The position numbers and the translations under genes were made by a program. From contig JAQUSX010000030.1 in assembly GCA_028710055.1 (NCBI GenBank), forward strand, positions 1 to 7,002: a stretch of 7,002 bases of DNA, written 5' to 3'. The stretch is from Clostridia bacterium (GTDB lineage Bacteria > Bacillota > Clostridia > Christensenellales > CAG-314). This document shows positions 1 to 6,097 of the stretch, in pieces; the stretch's first letter is position 1, and the number at the start of each line of letters is the position of its first letter. Under the pieces are notes generated by a model. It saw only the letters and a list, made by a program, of their open reading frames with translations, was not told the origin of the DNA and did not search any database.

Positions 1-296
1 ATTTGTGCGACGGCGTGATACAAGCAAAATCGTTAGAAAGTTTATTTAACGAGATTGCAAAACATGACGACGTTTTTGTAATCGGCGGAGCCAGAATGTA
101 CCGCACGCTTTTACCTTATTGCGAAGAAGTATTGGTTACAAAAGTGGACGCCGACGGCGGCGCGGAAGTGTTTTTTGAGAACCTTGACCAATTGCCTAAT
201 TGGGAATGTGTCGAGACAAGCGAAAAAGTAATAGATAACGGCTATGCCACAAGCTATAACAGATATAAAAATAATAATGTAAAAAAGTTTGAATAA
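1..296 (+). CDS. folA: dihydrofolate reductase, C-terminal part (5' end outside window)
   Basis: This is the C-terminal portion, about 98 residues, of dihydrofolate reductase, the cytosolic enzyme that reduces dihydrofolate to tetrahydrofolate with NADPH. The reading frame is open from base 3, and the first codon there (TTG) is an internal leucine rather than a start. Visible family features are the NADPH-binding stretch VFVIGGARMYRTLLPY, with the GG-x-x-x-Y motif, then the strand EEVLVTKVDADGGAEVFF, which matches the usual 'LYLT.I.A...GD..FP' segment, and the final strands ending in YATSYNRYKN. The third residue of the glycine motif is Ala (GGA) where E. coli has Gly, a change I recall in other Firmicutes enzymes. 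The active-site Asp/Glu and N-terminal half are missing only because of the window edge. The gene converges on pdxT, and a shared terminator follows. The call is firm from these motifs; a thyA neighbour to the left is possible but cannot be seen. Confidence 0.93.
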   Translation, partial: LCDGVIQAKSLESLFNEIAKHDDVFVIGGARMYRTLLPYCEEVLVTKVDADGGAEVFFENLDQLPNWECVETSEKVIDNGYATSYNRYKNNNVKKFE

Positions 297-400
297 AAAC
301 TGTTTGTATTTTTTATTTTGCTAATGCTATTTTTTTAATCAAGTTTTATCTACCTTAATCGTCGTTTCGCAAAATGAAATAAAATTTCGCAGTTTAACAA

Positions 401-437
401 AAAAAATAAGGACGGAAATTCCGTCCTTTATTTTTTT
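401..437. terminator. bidirectional intrinsic terminator between folA and pdxT
   Basis: An inverted repeat, AAGGACGG (408-415) with CCGTCCTT (421-428), encloses a five-base AAATT loop. It is followed on the + strand by a T-rich run to 437 and preceded by an A-rich run from about 400, which becomes a U-tract on the - strand. It lies between convergent genes, so it can stop both folA and pdxST transcripts. The rest of 297-443 is AT-rich and shows no gene. Confidence 0.88.
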
Positions 438-443
438 GTTTCA

Positions 444-1016
444 TTAAACTTTTTTCGCTATCATATCGATAAAATATTTATGCACCGAAACGTCGTCCGT
501 TAACTCGGGGTGAAAAGCGGTACCCAGTTGATTGTGGTATCTTGCCGCCACAATATGTCCGTCAACCGTCGCTAATATTTTCGTGTCTCCGCGCACTTCA
601 TCAATATAAGGCGCGCGGATAAAGACCATAGGCACTTCGCCTATATCGGCAAAAGCTGATTTTGTTTCAAAACTGCCCAACTGCCGTCCGTAAGCATTGC
701 GTTTTACAGTAATCGGCATACTGGCGAAATATTTTTTGTCGTCGTTGGAAAGTTTTTCCGCAATCAGTATCAAGCCCGCGCAAGTGCCGAAAACGGGGAA
801 ACCCGATTTTATGAGCTTATCCAGCGGCTCGAATAAATCCAGCTCGGTAAACAATTTTCCCATCGCTGTGCTTTCGCCGCCGGGGAAAATCAGTCCGTCA
901 AAAGGTTGTTCCAAATCTTTTTTCTGACGTATCAAAAAATTTTCCACGTTAAGTTTATTTAGGGTTCGCTGGTGTTCGATAAACGCGCCTTGAACTGCCA
1001 CCACGCCTATTTTCAT
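444..1016 (-). CDS. pdxT: pyridoxal 5'-phosphate synthase glutaminase subunit PdxT
   Basis: PdxT is the class I glutamine amidotransferase subunit of PLP synthase. It hydrolyses glutamine and channels ammonia to PdxS in the cytosolic PdxS12-PdxT12 complex. The 190-residue product is close to the usual family length. It opens with MKIGVVAVQGAFIEH and has the oxyanion/substrate segment PGGEST (45-50). The nucleophile elbow is FGTCAG, with catalytic Cys79, and the His169/Glu171 pair of the triad lies in FHPEL. All catalytic residues are present. Its ATG begins 3 bases after the pdxS stop codon. A GAGG ribosome site (1027-1030) lies inside the 3' end of pdxS, so the two genes are almost certainly one operon and probably translationally coupled. 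Nothing suggests damage or transfer. Confidence 0.97.
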   Translation of the reverse strand: MKIGVVAVQGAFIEHQRTLNKLNVENFLIRQKKDLEQPFDGLIFPGGESTAMGKLFTELDLFEPLDKLIKSGFPVFGTCAGLILIAEKLSNDDKKYFASMPITVKRNAYGRQLGSFETKSAFADIGEVPMVFIRAPYIDEVRGDTKILATVDGHIVAARYHNQLGTAFHPELTDDVSVHKYFIDMIAKKV

Positions 1017-1019
1017 AGT

Positions 1020-1892
1020 TTATTTACCTCTTTCAGCCATAAGCAGATTAATTTCCTGCTCGTTTATACCGACCATAGCTTCGCCCAAATTCGCGGAAAG
1101 TTTTGCTAATAGCGCGGGATCGTTGTAGTTGGTTACCGCTTGAACGATAGCCGCCGCGCGTTTTGCGGGGTTGCCCGACTTAAATATTCCCGAGCCGACA
1201 AAAACGCCTTCCGCGCCAAGCTGCATCATCAAAGCCGCGTCTGCGGGAGTAGCTACGCCGCCCGCCGCAAAATTGACAACGGGGAGTTTGCCGTTTTCGT
1301 GAACGTATTTTATTAAGTCATACGGTACCATAAGTTCTTTTGCCGCTTGAAATAGCTCGTTTTGAGTAAGCGATTGAATACGTCTTATTTCGCTCGTCAT
1401 CATTCTTATATGTCTGACCGCTTGAATAACGTCGCCTGTGCCTGGTTCGCCTTTTGTTCTTATCATTGACGCGCCTTCGTTAATACGTCTTAACGCTTCG
1501 CCAAGGTCTTTTGCGCCGCAAACGAAAGGAACTTCAAAAACCGTTTTGTCGATATGATATTTGTCGTCGGCAGGGGAAAGAACCTCGCTTTCGTCAATAT
1601 AGTCTATTTCGAGCGCTTGCAGTATCTGCGCTTCCACAAAATGACCTATTCTTACTTTTGCCATAACGGGAATGGAAACGGCGTCCTGAATGCCTTTTAT
1701 CATTGCGGGGTCGCTCATACGCGAAACTCCGCCCGCAGCTCTGATATCCGCGGGAATGCGTTCCAGAGCCATAACGGCGCACGCGCCTGCTTCCTCTGCT
1801 ATTTTTGCTTGTTCGGGCGTTGTGACGTCCATAATAACGCCGCCTTTTAACATTTGCGCTAATTCTTTGTTTAACGCGTAACGATTACTCAT
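1020..1892 (-). CDS. pdxS: pyridoxal 5'-phosphate synthase lyase subunit PdxS
   Basis: PdxS is the TIM-barrel synthase subunit of the DXP-independent vitamin B6 pathway. It condenses ribose 5-phosphate, glyceraldehyde 3-phosphate and PdxT-derived ammonia to PLP in the cytosol. The 290-residue product begins [14 protein letters not shown]. It carries Asp22 in [12 protein letters not shown], the Schiff-base Lys79 in [10 protein letters not shown], the second lysine Lys147 in [10 protein letters not shown], and the glycine-rich phosphate site GGVATPAD followed by GVFVGSGIF. All residues known to matter in the family are present. I chose the ATG at 1892 rather than an in-frame TTG at 1907: that TTG overlaps the GGAGG ribosome site, and MSNRY is the position where homologues usually start. 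pdxT follows 3 bases downstream. Expression probably starts from a promoter just upstream, after the terminator of the MATE gene. Confidence 0.97.
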   Translation of the reverse strand: MSNRYALNKELAQMLKGGVIMDVTTPEQAKIAEEAGACAVMALERIPADIRAAGGVSRMSDPAMIKGIQDAVSIPVMAKVRIGHFVEAQILQALEIDYIDESEVLSPADDKYHIDKTVFEVPFVCGAKDLGEALRRINEGASMIRTKGEPGTGDVIQAVRHIRMMTSEIRRIQSLTQNELFQAAKELMVPYDLIKYVHENGKLPVVNFAAGGVATPADAALMMQLGAEGVFVGSGIFKSGNPAKRAAAIVQAVTNYNDPALLAKLSANLGEAMVGINEQEINLLMAERGK

Positions 1893-1900
1893 TTTTTTTG

Positions 1901-1905
1901 CCTCC
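1901..1905 (-). promoter_or_regulatory. ribosome binding site of pdxS
   Basis: On the - strand GGAGG is followed by an eight-base spacer, CAAAAAAA, and the ATG at 1892. This site decides the start: the in-frame TTG at 1905-1907 contributes its own G to the upstream edge of GGAGG and so cannot use it. Confidence 0.85.
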
Positions 1906-1936
1906 AAAATCTAATATTCAACTTTTTTCAATATAT

Positions 1937-1942
1937 ATTATA
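1937..1942 (-). promoter_or_regulatory. candidate -10 box for the pdxST operon
   Basis: A perfect TATAAT on the - strand lies 44 bases upstream of the pdxS ATG. That gives a leader of roughly 35-40 bases, with no room for a riboswitch. The -35 region at the right distance (about 1959-1965) is a poor match (TTTCTT or TTCTTT), so the promoter may need an activator, or the box may be chance in AT-rich DNA. A MocR-type PdxR regulates this operon in some bacteria, but none is encoded in the window. Confidence 0.5.
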
Positions 1943-2026
1943 GCTTTGTTTTGGCATTAAAGAAATAACCAGTTTTTAATAATTATTTAATATCAGTTTC
2001 TTTTGTTTTTTACATTAAAAAACGAG

Positions 2027-2060
2027 AAAATAAAAACAAGAATGAAAAATCATTCTTGTT
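2027..2060 (-). terminator. intrinsic terminator of the MATE gene
   Basis: A perfect 11-base inverted repeat, AACAAGAATGA (2035-2045) with TCATTCTTGTT (2050-2060), encloses a four-base loop. On the - strand it runs directly into a T-rich tract covering 2027-2036. It lies 37 bases past the MATE stop codon and upstream of the pdxST promoter, which argues that MATE and pdxST are separate transcripts despite sharing a strand. Confidence 0.87.
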
Positions 2061-2096
2061 TGTTGGTAATATTTTTTTAAAATTTTAATAAAGTTT

Positions 2097-3530
2097 TTAC
2101 GTCGGGGTTTGGTCGGTAACTTCCACGTCGCTAAGGAGTCCGCTGTCGTACTGCGCCTGTTTGCGGTTAAACTGTTTTTTAAAGTAATGTATCGCGAAAG
2201 GAATAAATATCGCCAGATGCAGGATTTCGGCGGTAGGATAGCAGACGAACACGCCTTGAATGCCGAACAAATGCTCGAACAAAAAGCCGAAACACAGCAC
2301 AAAACCTATTTGACGCAGTAAGCTCGCCGCCATAGAAAGAGTTGCCAAGTTAAGCGATTGAAGCGCGCAAATCATCATTATGCCGAAAGCCGCTGGAATA
2401 AACGAAAGGCTCATTATACGGAATACTTTTATCGCCAATGCAAGCTCCGCCGCCGTGGGGTTAAATAAAGACGCAAGCTGAGTGGGAAATATTTGAAATA
2501 CCGCCAGACACACGGCGAAATAAATAAATGCGGCGGCTGTGCCTTTTTTCAACGCATCGAGATAGCGTTTTTTGTTGTTTGCGCCGTAGTTATATGAAAG
2601 TATCGGCACCAGTCCTTGCGTCATACCGAATACGGGCATATATGCGAAATTTTGCAAACGGTTTTGCATTGTTAATGCTACTATACCGCCCTCATAGGCT
2701 TTCACCAGTCCCAACATAGCCATATTTGTGAACGACATCGCGGAATTCATAATAAAGTTAGGCAAGCCGATTTTCGCTATGTTTTTCACGTATTCCCAGC
2801 GCGGGCGAAAACTTTTCATACGAATATTGACTTCTCGGTTTTTCTTTAATAAAGCTATGACAAGTATCGTCGCGGCCGCCCATTGACCGATAACTGTAGC
2901 GATAGCCGCACCCTTGACTTCCAATGCGGGCATACCTAAAAGACCGAATATTAAGATAGGATCGAGTATGATATTAGTAACCGCGCCGACAAGCTGACTT
3001 ATCATAGGCAATTTCATATTGCCAGTTGCCTGCAATATTCGTATACACGTAAGCTCAGTAAGCATACCCAGCGACAAAACTATATATATTGTGCCGTATT
3101 CTATCGCGTATTTTGCAATCTCGGGATTATCGGTAAATACCGCCACATAGGTTTTTGTCAGAGTCAGTCCCATGATTATCATCAAAACCCACGCAGCCAA
3201 AACCATCAAAACGGCGGTTTTTGCGGCGTTATTCGCGGCGAGATGATTTTTTTCGCCTAGTTTACGTGAAATATAAACGTTTGTGCCTACGCCTATTCCA
3301 ATGCCTAATGACATTACCACCATACATAAAGGCAGGGCAATAGATACCGCTTCCAGCGCGTTATTATTCAAGTCGGAAATACGCGCCACAAACAGCGAAT
3401 CGACGATATTATACAAAGCCTGGACGAGCATGGAAACGATAGCGGGCAGCGACATATTTAATATCAGTTTGCCCATAGGCATTTCGCGGAGTTTGTCCGA
3501 GGTATTTTCTCTTTTGATTTTTTCAGTCAT
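2097..3530 (-). CDS. MATE-family efflux transporter
   Basis: This is an inner-membrane multidrug and toxic-compound extrusion (MATE) transporter, which exports cationic drugs or metabolites in exchange for Na+ or H+. The 477-residue product has about twelve hydrophobic helices, the size and layout of the family. Recognisable segments are the N-terminal PMGKLILNMSLPAIVSMLVQALYNIVDSLFVA (about 18-49), the loop YISRKLGEKNHLAA (86-99), and ILQATGNMKLP followed by NIILDPILIF (165-195). In the second half there is GMTQGLVPILSYNYGANNKKR (302-322), typical of the MepA-like branch as I recall it. The substrate cannot be told from sequence. I chose the ATG at 3530. An in-frame TTG at 3569 would add 13 residues (TKILFTFKVLRN), but it lies inside a TTGACA promoter element. 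No Shine-Dalgarno sequence precedes either start. The gene is divergent from the nitroreductase and ends in its own terminator. Confidence 0.94.
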   Translation of the reverse strand: MTEKIKRENTSDKLREMPMGKLILNMSLPAIVSMLVQALYNIVDSLFVARISDLNNNALEAVSIALPLCMVVMSLGIGIGVGTNVYISRKLGEKNHLAANNAAKTAVLMVLAAWVLMIIMGLTLTKTYVAVFTDNPEIAKYAIEYGTIYIVLSLGMLTELTCIRILQATGNMKLPMISQLVGAVTNIILDPILIFGLLGMPALEVKGAAIATVIGQWAAATILVIALLKKNREVNIRMKSFRPRWEYVKNIAKIGLPNFIMNSAMSFTNMAMLGLVKAYEGGIVALTMQNRLQNFAYMPVFGMTQGLVPILSYNYGANNKKRYLDALKKGTAAAFIYFAVCLAVFQIFPTQLASLFNPTAAELALAIKVFRIMSLSFIPAAFGIMMICALQSLNLATLSMAASLLRQIGFVLCFGFLFEHLFGIQGVFVCYPTAEILHLAIFIPFAIHYFKKQFNRKQAQYDSGLLSDVEVTDQTPT

Positions 3531-3541
3531 ATTACGTAATA
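3530..3541. promoter_or_regulatory. 12-base perfect palindrome at the MATE start, candidate operator
   Basis: TATTACGTAATA is a perfect inverted repeat. It spans the gap between the candidate -10 box and the ATG of the MATE gene and would cover the predicted transcription start. A dimeric repressor such as a MarR- or TetR-type protein could bind such a site. A palindrome this short is expected a few times by chance in 7 kb, so only its position makes it notable. Confidence 0.35.
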
Positions 3542-3569
3542 CTTTAAAAGTAAATAAAATTTTTGTCAA
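3541..3569 (-). promoter_or_regulatory. candidate promoter of the MATE gene
   Basis: On the - strand a perfect TTGACA (3564-3569) is followed by a 17-base spacer and TAAAGT (3541-3546), a four-of-six match to TATAAT. Transcription would begin about 7 bases later, near 3534. That is only a few bases before the ATG at 3530, so the message would have almost no leader. This agrees with the missing Shine-Dalgarno sequence. Confidence 0.5.
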
Positions 3570-3579
3570 TCATAGCGTG

Positions 3580-3608
3580 TTGAAAAAAACAAAATAGTAT
3601 GATAAACT
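3580..3608 (+). promoter_or_regulatory. candidate promoter of the nitroreductase operon
   Basis: TTGAAA (3580-3585), a 17-base spacer and TAAACT (3603-3608) form a plausible vegetative promoter, giving a leader of about 35-40 bases. An overlapping TATGAT (3598-3603) is an alternative -10 but has no matching -35. The -35 box is only 10 bases from the -35 of the divergent MATE promoter. Confidence 0.42.
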
Positions 3609-3652
3609 ACAAAATAATAAATATGTATTTTTTAGTAAAGGAGATATAAAAA

Positions 3653-4189
3653 ATGGAGTTTTTTGAATTACTTAAACAAAGGCAAAGTTGCCGCAGCTAT
3701 GATAAAAACAAAAGAGTAAATAATGAAGATTTGCAAAAAATATTAGAGGCGGGTTTAATAGCTCCTTCCGCAAAAAACTCTCAGCCGTGGAAATTTTATG
3801 TAACCGCAGGCGGCGAAACCAAAAATCTTGTCGCAGCAGCTTGTCAGGAAAAGGGAATGAATATGTGTCTAAGCGATTGTCCCGTTCTTATTACGATAGC
3901 GAAAGAACCGCACAAACAATTACCCGGTTTTGAGCTGCCGATAAAAATACAAGATTTCAGACCCGTCGATATAGGTCTAAGCGTTGCGCAAATGACTTTG
4001 GCGGCAAAAGAACTCGGGCTTGACACGCTTATCGTAGGCTGGTTAAACGATAAAAAAATCATTACGGCGTTAGACTTACCAGACGACACAGATATTTGTC
4101 TTGTGCTTGGAGTTGGATACGCAACGGAAGGCTACGAGATAAGGGAAAAGAATAGAAAATCTTTTGAAGAAAAGGTAGTTTTTAAATAA
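3653..4189 (+). CDS. nitroreductase family FMN-dependent oxidoreductase
   Basis: This is a small cytosolic flavoprotein of the nitroreductase superfamily, which uses FMN and NAD(P)H to reduce nitro compounds, quinones or related substrates; its true substrate is unknown. The 178-residue product is at the short end of the family. It carries the FMN phosphate-binding N-terminal motif RQSCRSYD (10-17), the APSAKNSQPWKF segment (38-48), DIGLSVAQMTLAAKELGLDTLIVGW (106-130) at the dimer and flavin site, and the LGVGYA strand (152-157). A C-terminal stretch, REKNRKSFEEKVVF, matches the usual 'R..R...EE.V.F' tail. Cys72 and Cys76 (MCLSDCP) are present, but the spacing does not suggest a ferredoxin domain. 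The start is supported by AAGGAGA at 3638-3644. The gene is divergent from a MATE pump and is followed after 1 base by a membrane-protein gene, so the pair is probably one operon. Confidence 0.92.
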   Translation: MEFFELLKQRQSCRSYDKNKRVNNEDLQKILEAGLIAPSAKNSQPWKFYVTAGGETKNLVAAACQEKGMNMCLSDCPVLITIAKEPHKQLPGFELPIKIQDFRPVDIGLSVAQMTLAAKELGLDTLIVGWLNDKKIITALDLPDDTDICLVLGVGYATEGYEIREKNRKSFEEKVVFK

Positions 4190-4190
4190 A

Positions 4191-4808
4191 ATGGAAAAAA
4201 AAGATATCGATAAAAAGCCGAGAAAAGGCTCGAATAAAAATGTAGGCGGTATAATCGTCAGAACGCTTATCATAAGCGGACTTTTGATTTTGATCGCTTA
4301 TATTTTAAAAATCGTTATTTCGTGGCTGGTGGAAAATTTTATCGAGTTTGCGAATAATACGGACGCCGTTGTTATCGTTGCGTTAATGACGGGTTCTATC
4401 TCCGTTATCGGCGTTATCATAAGCTCGATTGTGGCAAAGTCGGTAGAATACCGTCAAAACACAAAAAAATATTTGTACGGCAAGCGCGAAGAACCCTACT
4501 CCGACCTTGCGGAATTTATTTACAAAATTCGCATAAGCGCGGAACAAAAAGACGAAGTGTCGGACGAAATTTTTCAAGAAGTTTCGAGAATATCCAGAAA
4601 ACTTACTTTGTGGGGATCCAGCGCGGTACTCAAAAAATGGCTGGTATTCAAAAAATATTACGCAAGCGGAGCGACGGACGATTTGCTTTTGCTTTTGGAA
4701 GACGTTTTGTTTGAAATACGCTCGGATTTGGGACAAAAACGCGGCGGCTTGCGTCAAGGCGATTTGTTAACCTTTTTTGACGGCAATACTCCTACCGACA
4801 GCGAGTAG
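4191..4808 (+). CDS. two-helix membrane protein of unknown function
   Basis: I do not recognise a named family. The 205-residue product starts with a basic, lysine-rich tail (1-17). Two strong hydrophobic helices follow, at about 20-49 (IIVRTLIISGLLILIAYILK and beyond) and 59-83 (AVVIVALMTGSISVIGVIIS and beyond). A hydrophilic, mostly helical C-terminal domain occupies 85-205. By the positive-inside rule both ends should be cytosolic, leaving a short outer loop. The C-terminal domain contains LTLWGSSAVLKKWLVFKK (138-155) and the string EIRSDLGQKRGGLRQGDLLTFF (175-196). From memory, this resembles conserved hypothetical proteins ending in 'IR.DLG.KN.GL..GDLL..F', found in varied bacteria. The ATG lies 1 base after the nitroreductase stop, with only a weak AAAGGT ribosome site 14 bases upstream, so translation is probably coupled to that gene. 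It ends before a bidirectional terminator. Function is unassigned. Confidence 0.85.
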   Translation: MEKKDIDKKPRKGSNKNVGGIIVRTLIISGLLILIAYILKIVISWLVENFIEFANNTDAVVIVALMTGSISVIGVIISSIVAKSVEYRQNTKKYLYGKREEPYSDLAEFIYKIRISAEQKDEVSDEIFQEVSRISRKLTLWGSSAVLKKWLVFKKYYASGATDDLLLLLEDVLFEIRSDLGQKRGGLRQGDLLTFFDGNTPTDSE

Positions 4809-4853
4809 ATTTTAATAACTGAAAAGCATTTTTATGTAAAAATTTTAAAATAA

Positions 4854-4879
4854 AAAAGGACGTAAAAATACGTCCTTTT
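4854..4879. terminator. bidirectional intrinsic terminator between the membrane-protein gene and fba
   Basis: An 11-base inverted repeat, AAAAGGACGTA (4854-4864) with TACGTCCTTTT (4869-4879), encloses an AAAA loop. T-rich sequence follows on the + strand. An A-rich run before it becomes a U-tract on the - strand. The hairpin sits between convergent genes and can serve both. Confidence 0.87.
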
Positions 4880-4894
4880 CTTTAATTACTTTAT

Positions 4895-5821
4895 TTAAAT
4901 TTTGTCGTTTGAACCGAGAACGTTTAATATTTTGTGCTTAACCATATCGGCTACCGCTTGTCTGGCGGGTTTGAGATAATCTCTGGGGTCAAAACGGCTC
5001 GGGTTTTCGGCAAGATATTTTCTGATGCTTGCGGTAATGGCAAGACGAATATCGCTGTCGATATTTATTTTGCACACAGCCATTTTCGCCGCTTTTCTAA
5101 GCATTTCTTCGGGAACGCCTTGCGCGCCCTGCATATTTCCGCCGTATCGGTTTATCTCGGCGATAAATTCCTGCGGTACGCTGCTGGCTCCGTGCAAAAC
5201 GATAGGAAAGTCAGGCAGTTTTTCCGATACTTCTTTCAGTATATCAAACCTTAGTTCCGCCGCGCCTTTAAATTTGAACGCGCCGTGACTTGTTCCGATT
5301 GCAATCGCAAGGCTGTCGACGCCCGTTTTATTAACGAACTCTTCCACTTCTGACGGGTTTGTATAGTGACCGTATTCGTTAACTACGTGTTCTTCCACAC
5401 CCGAAAGAGTGCCAAGCTCAGCTTCCACTACAACGCCGCGGGCGTGCGCGTATTCCACGACCTTTTTTGATACGGCAATGTTTTCATTAAAAGGCAAAGC
5501 CGACGCGTCAATCATTACGGAAGTAAAGCCGTCGTCAACGCATTGTTTACAAATTTCGTAACTGTCGCCGTGGTCAAGATGCATACAAATGGGTAAATCC
5601 TGGCTGTCGATAACGGCTGCTTCAATAAGTTTTTTTAGATAAACAATATTTGCATACTTTCTCGCGCCCATAGATATTTGGAGAATCAAAGGCGAACGGG
5701 TTTCTTTTCCCGCTTGAACGATACCTTGAATCTGCTCCATGTTATTGACGTTAAACGCGCCGATGGCGTAGCCGCCTTTGTAGGCTTTTGCAAACATTTC
5801 TTTACTTGTAACGAGTGGCAT
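4895..5821 (-). CDS. fba: class II fructose-1,6-bisphosphate aldolase
   Basis: This zinc-dependent cytosolic aldolase interconverts fructose 1,6-bisphosphate with dihydroxyacetone phosphate and glyceraldehyde 3-phosphate, in glycolysis and gluconeogenesis. The 308-residue product matches the length of the type B class II enzymes. It shows the catalytic Asp83 and zinc ligand His84 in MHLDHGDS, Glu135 in VEAELGTLSG, zinc ligand His179 in GTSHGAFK, and zinc ligand His210 in VLHGASS. The phosphate-binding NIDSD is at 253-257, and the type B C-terminal block runs from about 265 to 297. Related aldolases for tagatose bisphosphate (GatY/KbaY) share this fold. I prefer the glycolytic role because of the overall similarity (GARKYA, NMQGAQGVPEEMLRKA) and because gap lies next to it. 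The start is firm: AGGAGG at 5829-5834 sits 7 bases before the ATG. The gene is monocistronic by appearance, divergent from gap. Confidence 0.95.
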   Translation of the reverse strand: MPLVTSKEMFAKAYKGGYAIGAFNVNNMEQIQGIVQAGKETRSPLILQISMGARKYANIVYLKKLIEAAVIDSQDLPICMHLDHGDSYEICKQCVDDGFTSVMIDASALPFNENIAVSKKVVEYAHARGVVVEAELGTLSGVEEHVVNEYGHYTNPSEVEEFVNKTGVDSLAIAIGTSHGAFKFKGAAELRFDILKEVSEKLPDFPIVLHGASSVPQEFIAEINRYGGNMQGAQGVPEEMLRKAAKMAVCKINIDSDIRLAITASIRKYLAENPSRFDPRDYLKPARQAVADMVKHKILNVLGSNDKI

Positions 5822-5917
5822 AAAATAACCTCCTAAAAAGCGTAAAAAATCTTTTATTGTTTTTATTTTGACTTCTATTTAACGAACGCTTTTTTCTTGA
5901 CCGAAATATACGTTTGA

Positions 5918-5945
5918 ATTATAATACTATTAAGCGTGGACGCAA
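5918..5945 (-). promoter_or_regulatory. candidate promoter of fba
   Basis: On the - strand TTGCGT (5940-5945), a 16-base spacer and a perfect TATAAT (5918-5923) form a good vegetative promoter. The transcript would carry a leader of about 90 bases before the fba ATG. I see no strong hairpin in that leader. Confidence 0.55.
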
Positions 5946-5973
5946 TCGTTTTTTTAATACTTTATTAATGTTT

Positions 5974-6002
5974 TAGATAAAATAATCTTTTTGCGGTAAA
6001 AT
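5974..6002 (+). promoter_or_regulatory. tentative promoter of gap
   Basis: TAGATA (5974-5979), a 17-base spacer and TAAAAT (5997-6002) match the vegetative consensus at four and five of six positions. A TTGTCA at 6015-6020 is a better -35 but has no -10 at the right distance. The DNA is very AT-rich, so this assignment is weak. Confidence 0.25.
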
Positions 6003-6097
6003 AAAGATAGATACTTGTCACAGACATTTTAACATAAGCGTAATTAAAGGTAAACATAAAAAAACAAAAACTTTACATTAATGGAGGAATATATTTT

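Noticed and set aside
1554..1881. Open frames on the + strand opposite pdxS
   Set aside because: They are antisense shadows of a strongly conserved gene, with no ribosome site and no recognisable protein features.
1893..1907. A five-codon N-terminal extension of PdxS from an in-frame TTG
   Set aside because: The TTG overlaps the GGAGG ribosome site, and homologues start at the MSNRY position.
1908..1936. A possible PLP-responsive riboswitch before pdxS
   Set aside because: The predicted leader is under 40 bases and shows no stable hairpin.
2109..2719. Open frames on the + strand opposite the MATE gene
   Set aside because: They are shadows of the transporter frame with biased composition and no start signal.
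3531..3569. A 13-residue N-terminal extension of the MATE protein from a TTG
   Set aside because: The TTG lies inside a perfect TTGACA element, has no ribosome site, and the extra residues do not resemble family N-termini.
4383..4757. A 124-codon open frame on the - strand opposite the unknown membrane protein
   Set aside because: Its translation is rich in F, R and Q with no domain signal. The + strand frame has two clear membrane helices and sits in an operon.
6076..6083. Palindrome CATTAATG just before the gap ribosome site
   Set aside because: Eight bases is too short to be meaningful in AT-rich DNA, and it does not extend.
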